Shown here: positions 37,094 through 46,996 of the stretch, in pieces
How the letters are laid out: each line of letters opens with the position of its first letter
Position numbering within the stretch: the first letter of the stretch is position 1
Origin: Chitinophaga sp. sic0106
GTDB lineage: Bacteria > Bacteroidota > Bacteroidia > Chitinophagales > Chitinophagaceae
NCBI RefSeq assembly: GCF_019219075.1
Contig: NZ_JAHUWJ010000007.1
Coordinates: forward strand, 310,001 to 374,000
Reading direction: 5' to 3'
Length of the DNA stretch: 64,000 bases
Translations under genes and position numbers: made by a program
The notes under the pieces: generated by a model
Seen by the model: the letters and a program-made list of their open reading frames with translations, nothing else
Databases searched by the model: none
What the model was told of the DNA's origin: nothing

Positions 37094-37357
37094 ATGTATA
37101 TCATCTTAGTATATGACATTAGTGAAAAAAGGGTTGGAAAAATGCTTAAGTTATGCAGGAGATACCTGAATTGGATTCAAAACAGTGTATTTGAGGGTGA
37201 TATCACAGAGGTTGGTTTAAAGGAATTGAAGTATAAGGCGAAACAAATTATGAATACCGGAGAAGATAGTATCATTATCTTTAGTAGTAGAGATGCAAAA
37301 TGGCTTGATAAGGAAATAATAGGTCAGGAAAAAAACAAGCTAGATAATTTTCTGTAG
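37094..37357 (+). CDS. cas2: Cas2 adaptation subunit
   Basis: An 87-residue ferredoxin-fold protein. MYIILVYDISEKRVGKMLKLCRRYL with Asp8 is the usual Cas2 opening, and WIQNSVFEGDIT is the family's second-strand motif. It forms the Cas1-Cas2 integration complex. It starts 39 bases after cas1, behind a run of nine T, and is the last cas gene before the leader. Confidence 0.95.
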   Translation: MYIILVYDISEKRVGKMLKLCRRYLNWIQNSVFEGDITEVGLKELKYKAKQIMNTGEDSIIIFSSRDAKWLDKEIIGQEKNKLDNFL

Positions 37358-37565
37358 TTGTCGGTGACTAAAAAAATGTTTACTATGAGTTCTTTGACAT
37401 AATCAAAATACTTACGATATTGAACCTAGTAAAGGGATTTTGCAGGTTGTCGACACCTACTGTATTTCCCGTTATTTGGGGTCGACGACTTTTATTACAA
37501 AAAATTTGATAATCTGAGTTTTAAAAGCCTTATCCATAGGCTTTTTTTTATTGTCGAAATGACGG
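37358..37565 (+). promoter_or_regulatory. CRISPR leader
   Basis: A 208-base AT-rich stretch between cas2 and the first repeat, at the array end opposite to the degenerate repeat. It contains an imperfect 12-bp inverted repeat (GTTGTCGACACC at 37446-37457 with GGGGTCGACGAC at 37478-37489) and a terminator-like hairpin directly before repeat 1. It should carry the integration signals and, if transcribed from here, the pre-crRNA promoter; I could not find a convincing Bacteroidetes promoter. Confidence 0.75.
37523..37549 (+). terminator. Terminator-like hairpin at the leader end
   Basis: AAAAGCCT pairs with AGGCTTTT around TATCCAT and is followed by a run of eight T. It ends 16 bases before repeat 1. 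Confidence 0.7.
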
Positions 37566-40500
37566 CTCTTAATCGGACAATAGTTGAATTGAAATAAAAA
37601 TTCATCACCTACGATTTATCCAGCAAAAATATGCTCTTAATCGGACAATAGTTGAATTGAAATAATATTCCGAAATGCGCTTCACCTAGTCACATTCGAA
37701 CTCTTAATCGGACAATAGTTGAATTGAAATAAATCTCTACCGGGAGTAATATTTTATATTTTGCCCTCTTAATCGGACAATAGTTGAATTGAAATAGGAA
37801 TCATTAATACAGGTTCAATTAACTCAGGTACTCTTAATCGGACAATAGTTGAATTGAAATAATGGATAGAGTATAAGAAGGCTATCAAAAAGCCTTCTCT
37901 TAATCGGACAATAGTTGAATTGAAATTATAATCACATCCCCGGTGTCATGTATGCTAATAATGCTCTTAATCGGACAATAGTTGAATTGAAATTGGCGTA
38001 GAAACGCCGAGGCTACTAACTATATGCCTCTTAATCGGACAATAGTTGAATTGAAATCTTATTTCTACACTGTCATATGATCTGTTTATTTGACTCTTAA
38101 TCGGACAATAGTTGAATTGAAATAATGGTAAGTATACATTTATACATACAGCAAATGCTCTTAATCGGACAATAGTTGAATTGAAATTTCTAAAATGAAC
38201 GAGCTACAGAGAGGCCTTGATTTTCTCTTAATCGGACAATAGTTGAATTGAAATAATACGAACCGTCAGGATCATCACGCCTCTATACCTCTTAATCGGA
38301 CAATAGTTGAATTGAAATATGTGCAGAATCTGTGGTTTTATTATTCATTAATTAAACTCTTAATCGGACAATAGTTGAATTGAAATGTTCTTCCAGTGAT
38401 GGGAATGGTAATACAGGAGACGTCTCTTAATCGGACAATAGTTGAATTGAAATGGTGATAAATTATTTGATTCACTTCAGCAAAGGGCTCTTAATCGGAC
38501 AATAGTTGAATTGAAATTAGGCCAGGCTATTGTATATTACTTGGAACAAAAACTCTTAATCGGACAATAGTTGAATTGAAATATCTTTATGACACAAGGC
38601 TAATAATGCAATGTAACTCTTAATCGGACAATAGTTGAATTGAAATATGTTAATGGGCCTACCTTACCATCTGGGTCTAAACTCTTAATCGGACAATAGT
38701 TGAATTGAAATATAGTAAGACTCGCCGAATACCCATACACCAGAATTCTCTTAATCGGACAATAGTTGAATTGAAATTATCTTGTTTTGTTTTGCATTCG
38801 GAAATTTGCACGCTCTTAATCGGACAATAGTTGAATTGAAATATGCTAAATATCCCTTATATCTCTCCTTTAAATCTCTCTTAATCGGACAATAGTTGAA
38901 TTGAAATATCAAGCGGAATACACTATTTCATGTAATACAAATGCCTCTTAATCGGACAATAGTTGAATTGAAATATCAAAGATAAATTTTGGTTTTTTTG
39001 TAAGAAAACTCTCTTAATCGGACAATAGTTGAATTGAAATTGTATTAGTCTTTAGCAGGCACAGCCCATTTTTTGGCAACTCTTAATCGGACAATAGTTG
39101 AATTGAAATAGGACGATTTGATTCATTTTGTGTTGGTAGATTCATCTCTTAATCGGACAATAGTTGAATTGAAATCCTTATCTAATACCTCAGAAGGAAT
39201 AACATATTCTTCCTCTTAATCGGACAATAGTTGAATTGAAATAACAATTGCATCAGTAAGGTATTCATCCAGTAACTTCTCTTAATCGGACAATAGTTGA
39301 ATTGAAATACGATTTCAACGCCTGCAAGTCCAACCTGAAGGTTCTCTTAATCGGACAATAGTTGAATTGAAATAGTACCCCTGATGCTATTTTAAGCGCT
39401 GAAGCCGTGGCTCTTAATCGGACAATAGTTGAATTGAAATATCATCGGACAGGAATTTATCTGCAATGGCAAGACGCTCTTAATCGGACAATAGTTGAAT
39501 TGAAATGTCATAATAGTGCCGCCAGCTGCTACCAGCTGCTGGGTCTCTTAATCGGACAATAGTTGAATTGAAATAACGGAATCGTTTAAAGATACAGCCG
39601 CATTTGAACACTCTTAATCGGACAATAGTTGAATTGAAATAACTGTACAGCCTTTTTCTTCAGTGTAGAAAATGCGCTCTTAATCGGACAATAGTTGAAT
39701 TGAAATAGGTATTAATGATTCAGAAACGCATGATTTGCGTTCCTCTTAATCGGACAATAGTTGAATTGAAATATATATCCTCAAACGAGTAATTTGGCGT
39801 AAAAGTGCTCTTAATCGGACAATAGTTGAATTGAAATTATTATCAGCCTCCTACCTGGTTAGCGGTGTTAGTCTCTTAATCGGACAATAGTTGAATTGAA
39901 ATAGCACTTTGAACGATTCTACTATGGCATTCAGTGCGCTCTTAATCGGACAATAGTTGAATTGAAATCACGGTGGAAGTCACAACTTACACCAGGGCGA
40001 AACCTCTTAATCGGACAATAGTTGAATTGAAATAATGTAGATATTGTAAACCTTATAGCCACTCAAGCTCTTAATCGGACAATAGTTGAATTGAAATATT
40101 GAAAATGGTCTTATCCTTAAACAGAAGATCCATTCTCTTAATCGGACAATAGTTGAATTGAAATTCCAAGTATGGGTCAATTATTTGACGTCTGTCAACC
40201 TCTCTTAATCGGACAATAGTTGAATTGAAATAGTAATGTTACATCCATTTTAACCATATCCCTTTGCTCTCTTAATCGGACAATAGTTGAATTGAAATTA
40301 GCATTCGACAATGGCGGCGAGCGCGGCATTGTGCTCTTAATCGGACAATAGTTGAATTGAAATCAGTATTTTTCTACCCATTCCCGGCCTTCAGTAATAA
40401 CTCTTAATCGGACAATAGTTGAATTGAAATTAAAGATGATTCATTATGACAATTGAAACGTGGAATACTCTTAATCGGACAATAGTTGAATTGAAATATC

Positions 40501-42330
40501 ATGATCGTAAGGGCATTTTACAGCGTTATTAAAACTCTTAATCGGACAATAGTTGAATTGAAATATTAAGGCCCGTAATAAATTGTCAAAGGAAAACATA
40601 GCCTCTTAATCGGACAATAGTTGAATTGAAATAATCATCTACTGCTCAAATGGATCTTCTGTTTAACTCTTAATCGGACAATAGTTGAATTGAAATAACA
40701 TAATGATTGCTATGGAAATGTCTACCAGGATGCAACTCTTAATCGGACAATAGTTGAATTGAAATATCTTACATCTGATCAGGCCACGGGGATATTGTCT
40801 ACCTCTTAATCGGACAATAGTTGAATTGAAATACATATTCTATAGATATTTCTTCATACGTGAAGTACTCTCTTAATCGGACAATAGTTGAATTGAAATT
40901 GTATAGCCATTTGAGCTAACAATACAGTAAAGTCTTCTCTTAATCGGACAATAGTTGAATTGAAATTATTATGAGCCAGGACCGCTATATCAGTAAATTG
41001 CTCTTAATCGGACAATAGTTGAATTGAAATATACTCATGAGTAAGAATTTAGGCGACAATGTTACCCTCTTAATCGGACAATAGTTGAATTGAAATTTTT
41101 CTAATATATTTCCCCTTTTCAGGAACTCTTCCTCTTAATCGGACAATAGTTGAATTGAAATAAGAAGCAGGACCGATAATAGACCAGGTTTGGGCGCTCT
41201 TAATCGGACAATAGTTGAATTGAAATAATAAAACTTACTTCAGGAAAATTTTCTTAGGCTCGCTCTTAATCGGACAATAGTTGAATTGAAATATAGTTCA
41301 TACTGGTACTTAGCAGCATCGTAAACGACTCTTAATCGGACAATAGTTGAATTGAAATATAAAAAACTTGTACAGGTTACAAATCCTGTAGTCTCTTAAT
41401 CGGACAATAGTTGAATTGAAATAGCTGTGTGTACTGATACAGACCTTCCCTGAATACCTTCTCTTAATCGGACAATAGTTGAATTGAAATAAACCACGGC
41501 CGCGCTGCTGTGGCAGATAAATATTTCTCTTAATCGGACAATAGTTGAATTGAAATAGACGGAACACCGGATAGGGATGGTCATCAAATGCTCTTAATCG
41601 GACAATAGTTGAATTGAAATAGTTCTCCTGGCTAACAGCGTCGTCTGTGGCTATGTCTCTTAATCGGACAATAGTTGAATTGAAATAACAAATCATCTGG
41701 GAAAAACACCTTAATGGGGAATCTCTTAATCGGACAATAGTTGAATTGAAATCAGTTGTAAATAACGAAGCTTCCTGGGGTACCAGTGCTCTTAATCGGA
41801 CAATAGTTGAATTGAAATCTGTCTTACGATAGCCAGAGGAGGTCCTTGCTTGTTCTCTTAATCGGACAATAGTTGAATTGAAATAAGCATCTACTGCTCA
41901 AATGGATCTTCTGTTTAAGGACTCTTAATCGGACAATAGTTGAATTGAAATCGGCCTGTGCCTTTAGGGCTGCAATTTCTGCTTCCTCTCTTAATCGGAC
42001 AATAGTTGAATTGAAATACTGAGCTAACCGGTAATATATTTAGGTTTCTAGGGTACTCTTAATCGGACAATAGTTGAATTGAAATAACTCTCGCGCAGGC
42101 CGGGTGTGTCCGCGCAGACTACTCTTAATCGGACAATAGTTGAATTGAAATTAGGTTCCCTTCTACCTGCAATCTGGAGGCGCGTGCCTCTTAATCGGAC
42201 AATAGTTGAATGAAATACTAAACAAGGAATCGAATACCACCCGCTTGATGTGGCTCTTAATCGGACAATAGTTGAATTGAAATGCGGTACTTCCAGAAGT
42301 TCGCGCATAAACAATAGTTGAATTAAAACA
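37566..42330 (+). CRISPR. CRISPR array, 72 repeats of 30 nt plus degenerate last repeat
   Basis: The repeat is 30 nt; it starts CTCTTAATCGG and ends GTTGAATTGAAAT. I counted 72 recognisable copies from 37566 to 42283. Seventy-one read as identical; number 71 (42188-42216) lacks one T and is 29 nt. A truncated, changed copy (ACAATAGTTGAATTAAAA) ends the array near 42311-42330. The 71 spacers between recognisable repeats are 34-39 nt, mean period 66. The decayed end marks the trailer, so the leader is at the cas2 side and transcription should be on the plus strand; the 3' repeat end ATTGAAAT fits a Type I crRNA handle. Spacers 47 (40633-40666) and 66 (41885-41921) are near-identical, and spacer 39 (40098-40134) overlaps them on the other strand. 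Short minus-strand frames inside the array are translations of repeats, not genes. Confidence 0.98.
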
Positions 42331-42423
42331 TAAATACCCCCCTAAGTTGGTCATTTTTATTAAGGCTCTTAAACCTCACGCCTAAACGCCATCATTATAG
42401 AGTAAATTACAGCGTAAAAACAA

Positions 42424-42448
42424 AAGACCCGCGCTGCGCGCAGGTCTT
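42424..42448 (-). terminator. Terminator of the tRNA-Lys transcript
   Basis: AAGACC-C-GCGC and GCGC-A-GGTCTT form a stem with a TGC loop. Read on the minus strand it follows the tRNA 3' end and runs into TTTTGTTTTT. On the plus strand it also closes off the array side. Confidence 0.8.
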
Positions 42449-42461
42449 CAGCCTTATCCAG

Positions 42462-42534
42462 TGATCCCGCTGGGACTCGAACCCAGGGCCCATACATTAA
42501 AAGTGTATTGCTCTACCAACTGAGCTACGGAATC
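42462..42534 (-). tRNA. trnK: tRNA-Lys (anticodon TTT)
   Basis: A complete 73-nt cloverleaf on the minus strand. Acceptor arms GATTCCG/CGGGATC pair over seven positions with one T-G, the D arm is GCTCAGTTGGTAGAGC, the anticodon arm ATACA-CTTTTAA-TGTAT gives anticodon TTT, and the T arm is CTGGG-TTCGAGT-CCCAG. The discriminator is A and no CCA is encoded. It lies just beyond the array trailer. Confidence 0.96.
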
Positions 42535-42631
42535 ATTTCGGGAGTGCAAAAGTATAAAAATTCTCATCACTTCCAAAAAAATTTCAATAAACAATTTTAA
42601 CCCCGGCGTTGTAAAAGGTAAAACAGTCAGC

Positions 42632-43696
42632 ATGCTCGCAAACCCAGGACAACCTGTCAACGTCACCACGCTCGAAAACTTCTTCCCCGGGTACTTTGCA
42701 CTCGTAATGGCCACCGGCATCGTTTCTATCGGACTGCACCTATGGTCATACACGCAACTGGCGCATATTTTCCTGGGGATAAACGTGCTCTTCTACGTGC
42801 TGCTATGGATCATCCTGATTGCGCGCATTATTAAGTACCCAATAGTCGTGTGGAACGATCTTCATCACTCTGCCAGGGGCGTTACCTTTCTCACGCTCGT
42901 TGCCGGCAATAATGTGCTGGGGAGCCAGGTCGCGCTCATCACCGGCCGGATGGATATTGCGGAATTGTTATGGATATTAGGTTTCGCGCTATGGGTATTA
43001 CTGATTTACACCTTCTTTCTGGTCAATATCATGAAGGAGCCGAAGCCTTCGCTGGAACAGAGCATCAACGGCGCCTGGCTGCTGATAGTGGTGTCCACGG
43101 AGTCGGTGGCGGTGCTGGGCGCTATCATTGCCAACAGCAGCCACCTGCACTGGCTCATCTGGTTTGTATCGCTTTGCACCTACATGACCGGCGGCATGTT
43201 CTATTTTGTGCTGATAGGACTAATCCTGTACCGCTGGCTGTTCTTCAGCATGAAAGCGGAAACCCTCACACCGCCCTACTGGATCAATATGGGCGCTGTG
43301 GCTATAATCACGCTTGCAGGGGCGCGACTGGTAATGTACGCCAACGCACACCCCATGCTTACCGACTGGGGCGGCTTCATACGTGCGTTCACGATGTTCT
43401 TCTGGGCATTCGCCACTTGGTGGAATCCTTTGCTGTTCATCATGTTCTTCTACCGCCACTTCATCGCCGGCGTACCCCTAAAGTACGATCCCCAGTACTG
43501 GTCCATGGTTTTCCCCCTGGGCATGTACGGCGTGTGTACGTTCGCGTATGCCAGCGTCACTAATTTCTCCTTCCTCAAACCTATTTCAGCTTTGTTTGTT
43601 ATAATAGCTTTAGGTACCTGGGTGATCGTTATGATCGGTTTGTTCATCGACTTCTTTCAACAACGAAAAGCCAAATATGCAGCACTCGCTAAATAA
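42632..43696 (+). CDS. TehA/SLAC1-family anion channel
   Basis: A 354-residue membrane protein with about ten helices of the TehA/SLAC1 family (tellurite-resistance/C4-dicarboxylate group). The opening LENFFPGYFALVMATGIVSIGLHLW is the family hallmark, and VSTESVAVLGAI and WWNPLLFIMFFYRH are typical later helices. Plant SLAC1 channels pass nitrate and chloride. It is the first gene of the nitrate-reductase-like operon and overlaps the next gene by 20 bases, so it is likely to move nitrate or nitrite, an inference from context. Start taken at the first ATG, directly before the conserved N-terminus. Confidence 0.82.
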   Translation: MLANPGQPVNVTTLENFFPGYFALVMATGIVSIGLHLWSYTQLAHIFLGINVLFYVLLWIILIARIIKYPIVVWNDLHHSARGVTFLTLVAGNNVLGSQVALITGRMDIAELLWILGFALWVLLIYTFFLVNIMKEPKPSLEQSINGAWLLIVVSTESVAVLGAIIANSSHLHWLIWFVSLCTYMTGGMFYFVLIGLILYRWLFFSMKAETLTPPYWINMGAVAIITLAGARLVMYANAHPMLTDWGGFIRAFTMFFWAFATWWNPLLFIMFFYRHFIAGVPLKYDPQYWSMVFPLGMYGVCTFAYASVTNFSFLKPISALFVIIALGTWVIVMIGLFIDFFQQRKAKYAALAK

Positions 43697-44741
43697 AAAA
43701 GCAGCCGTTATCGCACTCATTGCTACCGTCATCTGCGTAGTAGTATCGTTTTATGGCTCACGTAAACTGCAGAATTTCGACCCTGCCCTCATCGCTTACC
43801 TCTTCGGAACACTGTTTGCCCTGTTCGGAGGCATCTACCGCTATTGCGTATGGCTGCAGCGCCCTCCCACCTGGATGTACTTCAAACGCACCTGGCAGCT
43901 GGCATTCACCGGAAAAATATTCGCACACATTTATTCCCTGATCGCGGATGCAGTGAAAAATCTGCTGTTCCAGTCCTTCATATATCCCAGAAGCAAGAAA
44001 CGCTGGATCGCCCACTTCATGCTGGCGTCCGGCTGCCTCGCTGCTTTTGCGATCACCATTCCCCTCACCCTCGGATGGATCAATTTCACCCTCGACCCCG
44101 CTTCTGCACTCGATCCGGGCACTACTAAACTATATGCCGCCAATTTCTTCGGGTTTAAGGTCATGAACTTCAAACTGGGATCTGTAATGGCTTTTCTCAT
44201 ATTCCACGCACTCACCTGGTGCTCCTGGTTTGTTATCGCAGGAGCAGTTGTTTTTTTAGTGAGAAGATTAACCAACGCCGGGCTCATTGCCACGCAAACC
44301 TTCGAAGGCGACCTGCTCCCACTGATCTTACTGATTATTATTTCCGTAACGGGCCTGGGACTAAACTTCAGTTACGCCTTCATGAAAGGCATCGCCTACG
44401 ATTTCATGTCGGTTACACACGCCATCGCCGTTATCCTGTTCCTGGTATGGATTCCCTTCGGTAAATTCTTCCATATCATCCAGCGCCCGGCTCAAATCGG
44501 CGCACACATATACCGCCGCGAAGGCGAAAAGAAAGGCATGGCCGTTTGCCCGTATACTGGTGATAAATTCACCACCCAAATGCATGTGGACGACCTTAAA
44601 ACTGTGACCAAACAGCTGGGATTCGACTTCACCCTGGAAGACGGCACCTCCCACCTCGACTATAGCCCGGAAGGTAAACGATCCCTGCTGGCAAAAGCAC
44701 ACCTGAAAGCCAGACAGGAAGGAGGTAACCTCTTCGGTTAA
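43677..44741 (+). CDS. NarI-like di-haem b membrane subunit
   Basis: A 354-residue membrane protein with six hydrophobic segments. Four histidines sit in helices as haem ligands would: WIAHFMLASG, LIFHALTWCSW, SVTHAIAVIL and GKFFHIIQRP; the last two mirror the closing helix of NarI (THAIAV..LF..W.PFGKFFHI). It probably takes electrons from quinol for the reductase encoded next. The C-terminal 75 residues are a soluble tail with a single CPYTGDKF cysteine. It overlaps the channel gene and precedes the catalytic subunit by 18 bases. Confidence 0.78.
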   Translation: MQHSLNKKAAVIALIATVICVVVSFYGSRKLQNFDPALIAYLFGTLFALFGGIYRYCVWLQRPPTWMYFKRTWQLAFTGKIFAHIYSLIADAVKNLLFQSFIYPRSKKRWIAHFMLASGCLAAFAITIPLTLGWINFTLDPASALDPGTTKLYAANFFGFKVMNFKLGSVMAFLIFHALTWCSWFVIAGAVVFLVRRLTNAGLIATQTFEGDLLPLILLIIISVTGLGLNFSYAFMKGIAYDFMSVTHAIAVILFLVWIPFGKFFHIIQRPAQIGAHIYRREGEKKGMAVCPYTGDKFTTQMHVDDLKTVTKQLGFDFTLEDGTSHLDYSPEGKRSLLAKAHLKARQEGGNLFG

Positions 44742-44759
44742 ACGATAAAAAATTATAGC

Positions 44760-46973
44760 ATGGCCAAACAACCAACATCCACGGATAAAATTATCAACGA
44801 CTTTGGTCCTCATCTCAACTACGCACCTCAGGAAGGATACGCAGGCAGGGATGAACCCGATGCCACCGTCAAAACACACTGCTGCTTCTGCGGCATGCAA
44901 TGCGGTATACAACTGCTGGTAAAAAACAACAAAGTGGTAGGATTTGAACCCTGGATGGAATTCCCCTTTAACCAGGGAAGACTCTGCCCTAAAGGCGTAC
45001 AACGCTACCTCCAGGATAATCACCCGGACCGCCTCCTCGAACCATTGGAACGCATTGAAGGAACAGGATTTAAACCCATCGCCTGGGACAACGCACTCAA
45101 CAGAGTCACCACCGCCATCAGGGACATACAAGCCAAATACGGTAAAGACGCATTCTCCGTACTTTCAGGCGTATCCCTCACCAACGAAAAAAGCTACCTC
45201 ATGGGCAAGTTCGCCCGCGTAGCCATCAAAACCGCTAACCTGGACTATAACGGAAGACTATGCATGGTAAGCGCCGGCGCTGGTAATAAAAAAGCATTCG
45301 GACTCGATCGCGCCTCCAATAATTATGAAGACCTCGAACACGCCGAAGTCATCATCGTCACTGGCGCCAACGTCAGCGAAACATTTCCCACCCTCACCTA
45401 CTGGCTATGGCGAGCCAGGGATAACGGAGCCAAACTCATCGTCATCGACCCAAGGGTAATACCACTGGCACGTACCGCGGATATACACCTGGACATCAAG
45501 CCAGGCACGGATTCTGCCCTATACGGCGCCATGCTCAAATACCTCGTGGACCACAACCTGCTGGACCACGACTTCATCAACCAACATACCACCGGCTTTG
45601 AAGATACCATCGCCGCCGTGAAAGACTATACGCTCGAATGGGCCGAAAGCATCACCGGCATCAGCAAAGAAAAAATCCGGCAGGCAGCTGAACTATGGGG
45701 CAAAGCTAAAACCAGCTTCCTCCTCCATGCACGCGGTATCGAACACCACTCCAAAGGCGTAGAAAACGTCCTCGGCTGCATCAACCTCGTACTGGCCACC
45801 GGCCGCATAGGCCGCCCCTACTGCGGCTACGGCACCATCACCGGACAAGGCAACGGACAAGGCGGCCGCGAACATGGCCATAAATGCGACCAGCTCCCCG
45901 GTAACCGCGATATCACCAACCCGGAACACCGCAAATACATCGCCGGCGTTTGGAATATCCCCGAACCGGAACTGCCCGGCAAAGGCCTCACCGCATGGGA
46001 ACTCATTGAAGCCATCCACCGCGGCGAAGTAAAAGGTCTGCTCTCCATCTGCTTCAACCCACTCATATCATTACCCAATAATAACTACGTAAGAGAAGCA
46101 CTCGAAAAACTCGAGTTCTACGTGTGCATCGATTTCTTCCTCAGCGAAACCGCCCGCTACGCCGATATTGTGCTAGCAGGCTCCCTCCACGAAGAAGAAG
46201 AAGGCACCGTCACCACTGCCGAAGGTCGCGTGGTACGTATCCGCCGCGCCGTTACCCCTCCCGGCAACGCCCGCGCAGATACTGCTATTATCCTCGACCT
46301 CGCCGCACGACTCGGAGAAAAGGAACGATTCACCTACGCTAACACGGAAGCGATTTTTAATGAACTACGTGTAGCCTCTAAAGGTGGTACGGCCGACTAC
46401 TACGGCATCACCTACCAAAAGATCGAAGATAACATGGGCATCTTCTGGCCATGTCCTACCCTCGATCACCCGGGTACACCGCGACTCTGGGAGGATTATA
46501 AATTCGCCACTCCCGACGGTAAAGCACACTTCAACCCGGTGGAATTCCGGGAACCATCCGAGGTAACGGATAGCGAATACCCGGTAGTACTCACCACCGG
46601 CCGCGTAGTATCACAATACCTCAGCGGTACACAAACCAGACGTATCGGCAAGCTGGTAGACCTCATACCGGAACCTCTCCTGGAAATACACCCGGAACTG
46701 GCCGCCAGATACAATATCCGGCAGCGTGAAACGGTAAGAGTCACCACACGCCGCGGCACAGCCGATTTCCCGGCCAATATTGTAGAAACAATCCGCAAAG
46801 ACACAGTATTTGTCCCCTACCACTGGCCAGGGAGAAAATCTGCCAACCAGCTCACCATCGGTACGCTGGACCCGGTATCAAAAATTCCGGAATTCAAAGT
46901 ATGCGCCTGTAAACTGGAACCACTGGGCGTTTTCACGAAGCCCGGCGAAACACATGCATTCGACAGTATCTGA
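44760..46973 (+). CDS. Molybdopterin nitrate reductase catalytic subunit (Nas/Nap type)
   Basis: A 737-residue molybdo-bis-MGD enzyme. The N-terminal iron-sulfur site is C-x2-C-x3-C-x27-C (Cys41, Cys44, Cys48, Cys76 in CCFCGMQC and GRLCPKG). The molybdenum ligand is probably Cys168 in [20 protein letters not shown], matching Cys-ligated Nap/Nas enzymes. [18 protein letters not shown] is a typical later motif, and the C-terminal domain has [19 protein letters not shown]. No Tat signal is seen, suggesting a cytoplasmic location. It most likely reduces nitrate; other oxyanions cannot be excluded. Neighbours supply ferredoxin, Rieske and haem partners. Confidence 0.85.
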   Translation: MAKQPTSTDKIINDFGPHLNYAPQEGYAGRDEPDATVKTHCCFCGMQCGIQLLVKNNKVVGFEPWMEFPFNQGRLCPKGVQRYLQDNHPDRLLEPLERIEGTGFKPIAWDNALNRVTTAIRDIQAKYGKDAFSVLSGVSLTNEKSYLMGKFARVAIKTANLDYNGRLCMVSAGAGNKKAFGLDRASNNYEDLEHAEVIIVTGANVSETFPTLTYWLWRARDNGAKLIVIDPRVIPLARTADIHLDIKPGTDSALYGAMLKYLVDHNLLDHDFINQHTTGFEDTIAAVKDYTLEWAESITGISKEKIRQAAELWGKAKTSFLLHARGIEHHSKGVENVLGCINLVLATGRIGRPYCGYGTITGQGNGQGGREHGHKCDQLPGNRDITNPEHRKYIAGVWNIPEPELPGKGLTAWELIEAIHRGEVKGLLSICFNPLISLPNNNYVREALEKLEFYVCIDFFLSETARYADIVLAGSLHEEEEGTVTTAEGRVVRIRRAVTPPGNARADTAIILDLAARLGEKERFTYANTEAIFNELRVASKGGTADYYGITYQKIEDNMGIFWPCPTLDHPGTPRLWEDYKFATPDGKAHFNPVEFREPSEVTDSEYPVVLTTGRVVSQYLSGTQTRRIGKLVDLIPEPLLEIHPELAARYNIRQRETVRVTTRRGTADFPANIVETIRKDTVFVPYHWPGRKSANQLTIGTLDPVSKIPEFKVCACKLEPLGVFTKPGETHAFDSI

Positions 46974-46996
46974 TTCACGCTATAAAGGTTATTCTG

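Noticed and set aside
40633..41921. Simple duplication of a spacer-repeat unit as source of spacers 47 and 66
   Set aside because: They differ in length at the 3' end and at one seed base, and their neighbouring spacers are unrelated, so separate capture is the better reading.
37566..42283. Self-targeting spacers against genes in this window
   Set aside because: No spacer looked like a match to the rest of the window by eye. A genome-wide search is needed before saying more.
41310..42354. Open frames on the minus strand with repeated FNSTIVRLR or FNYCPIK phrases
   Set aside because: They are translations of the CRISPR repeat; the 66-base mean period keeps frames open. They are not proteins.
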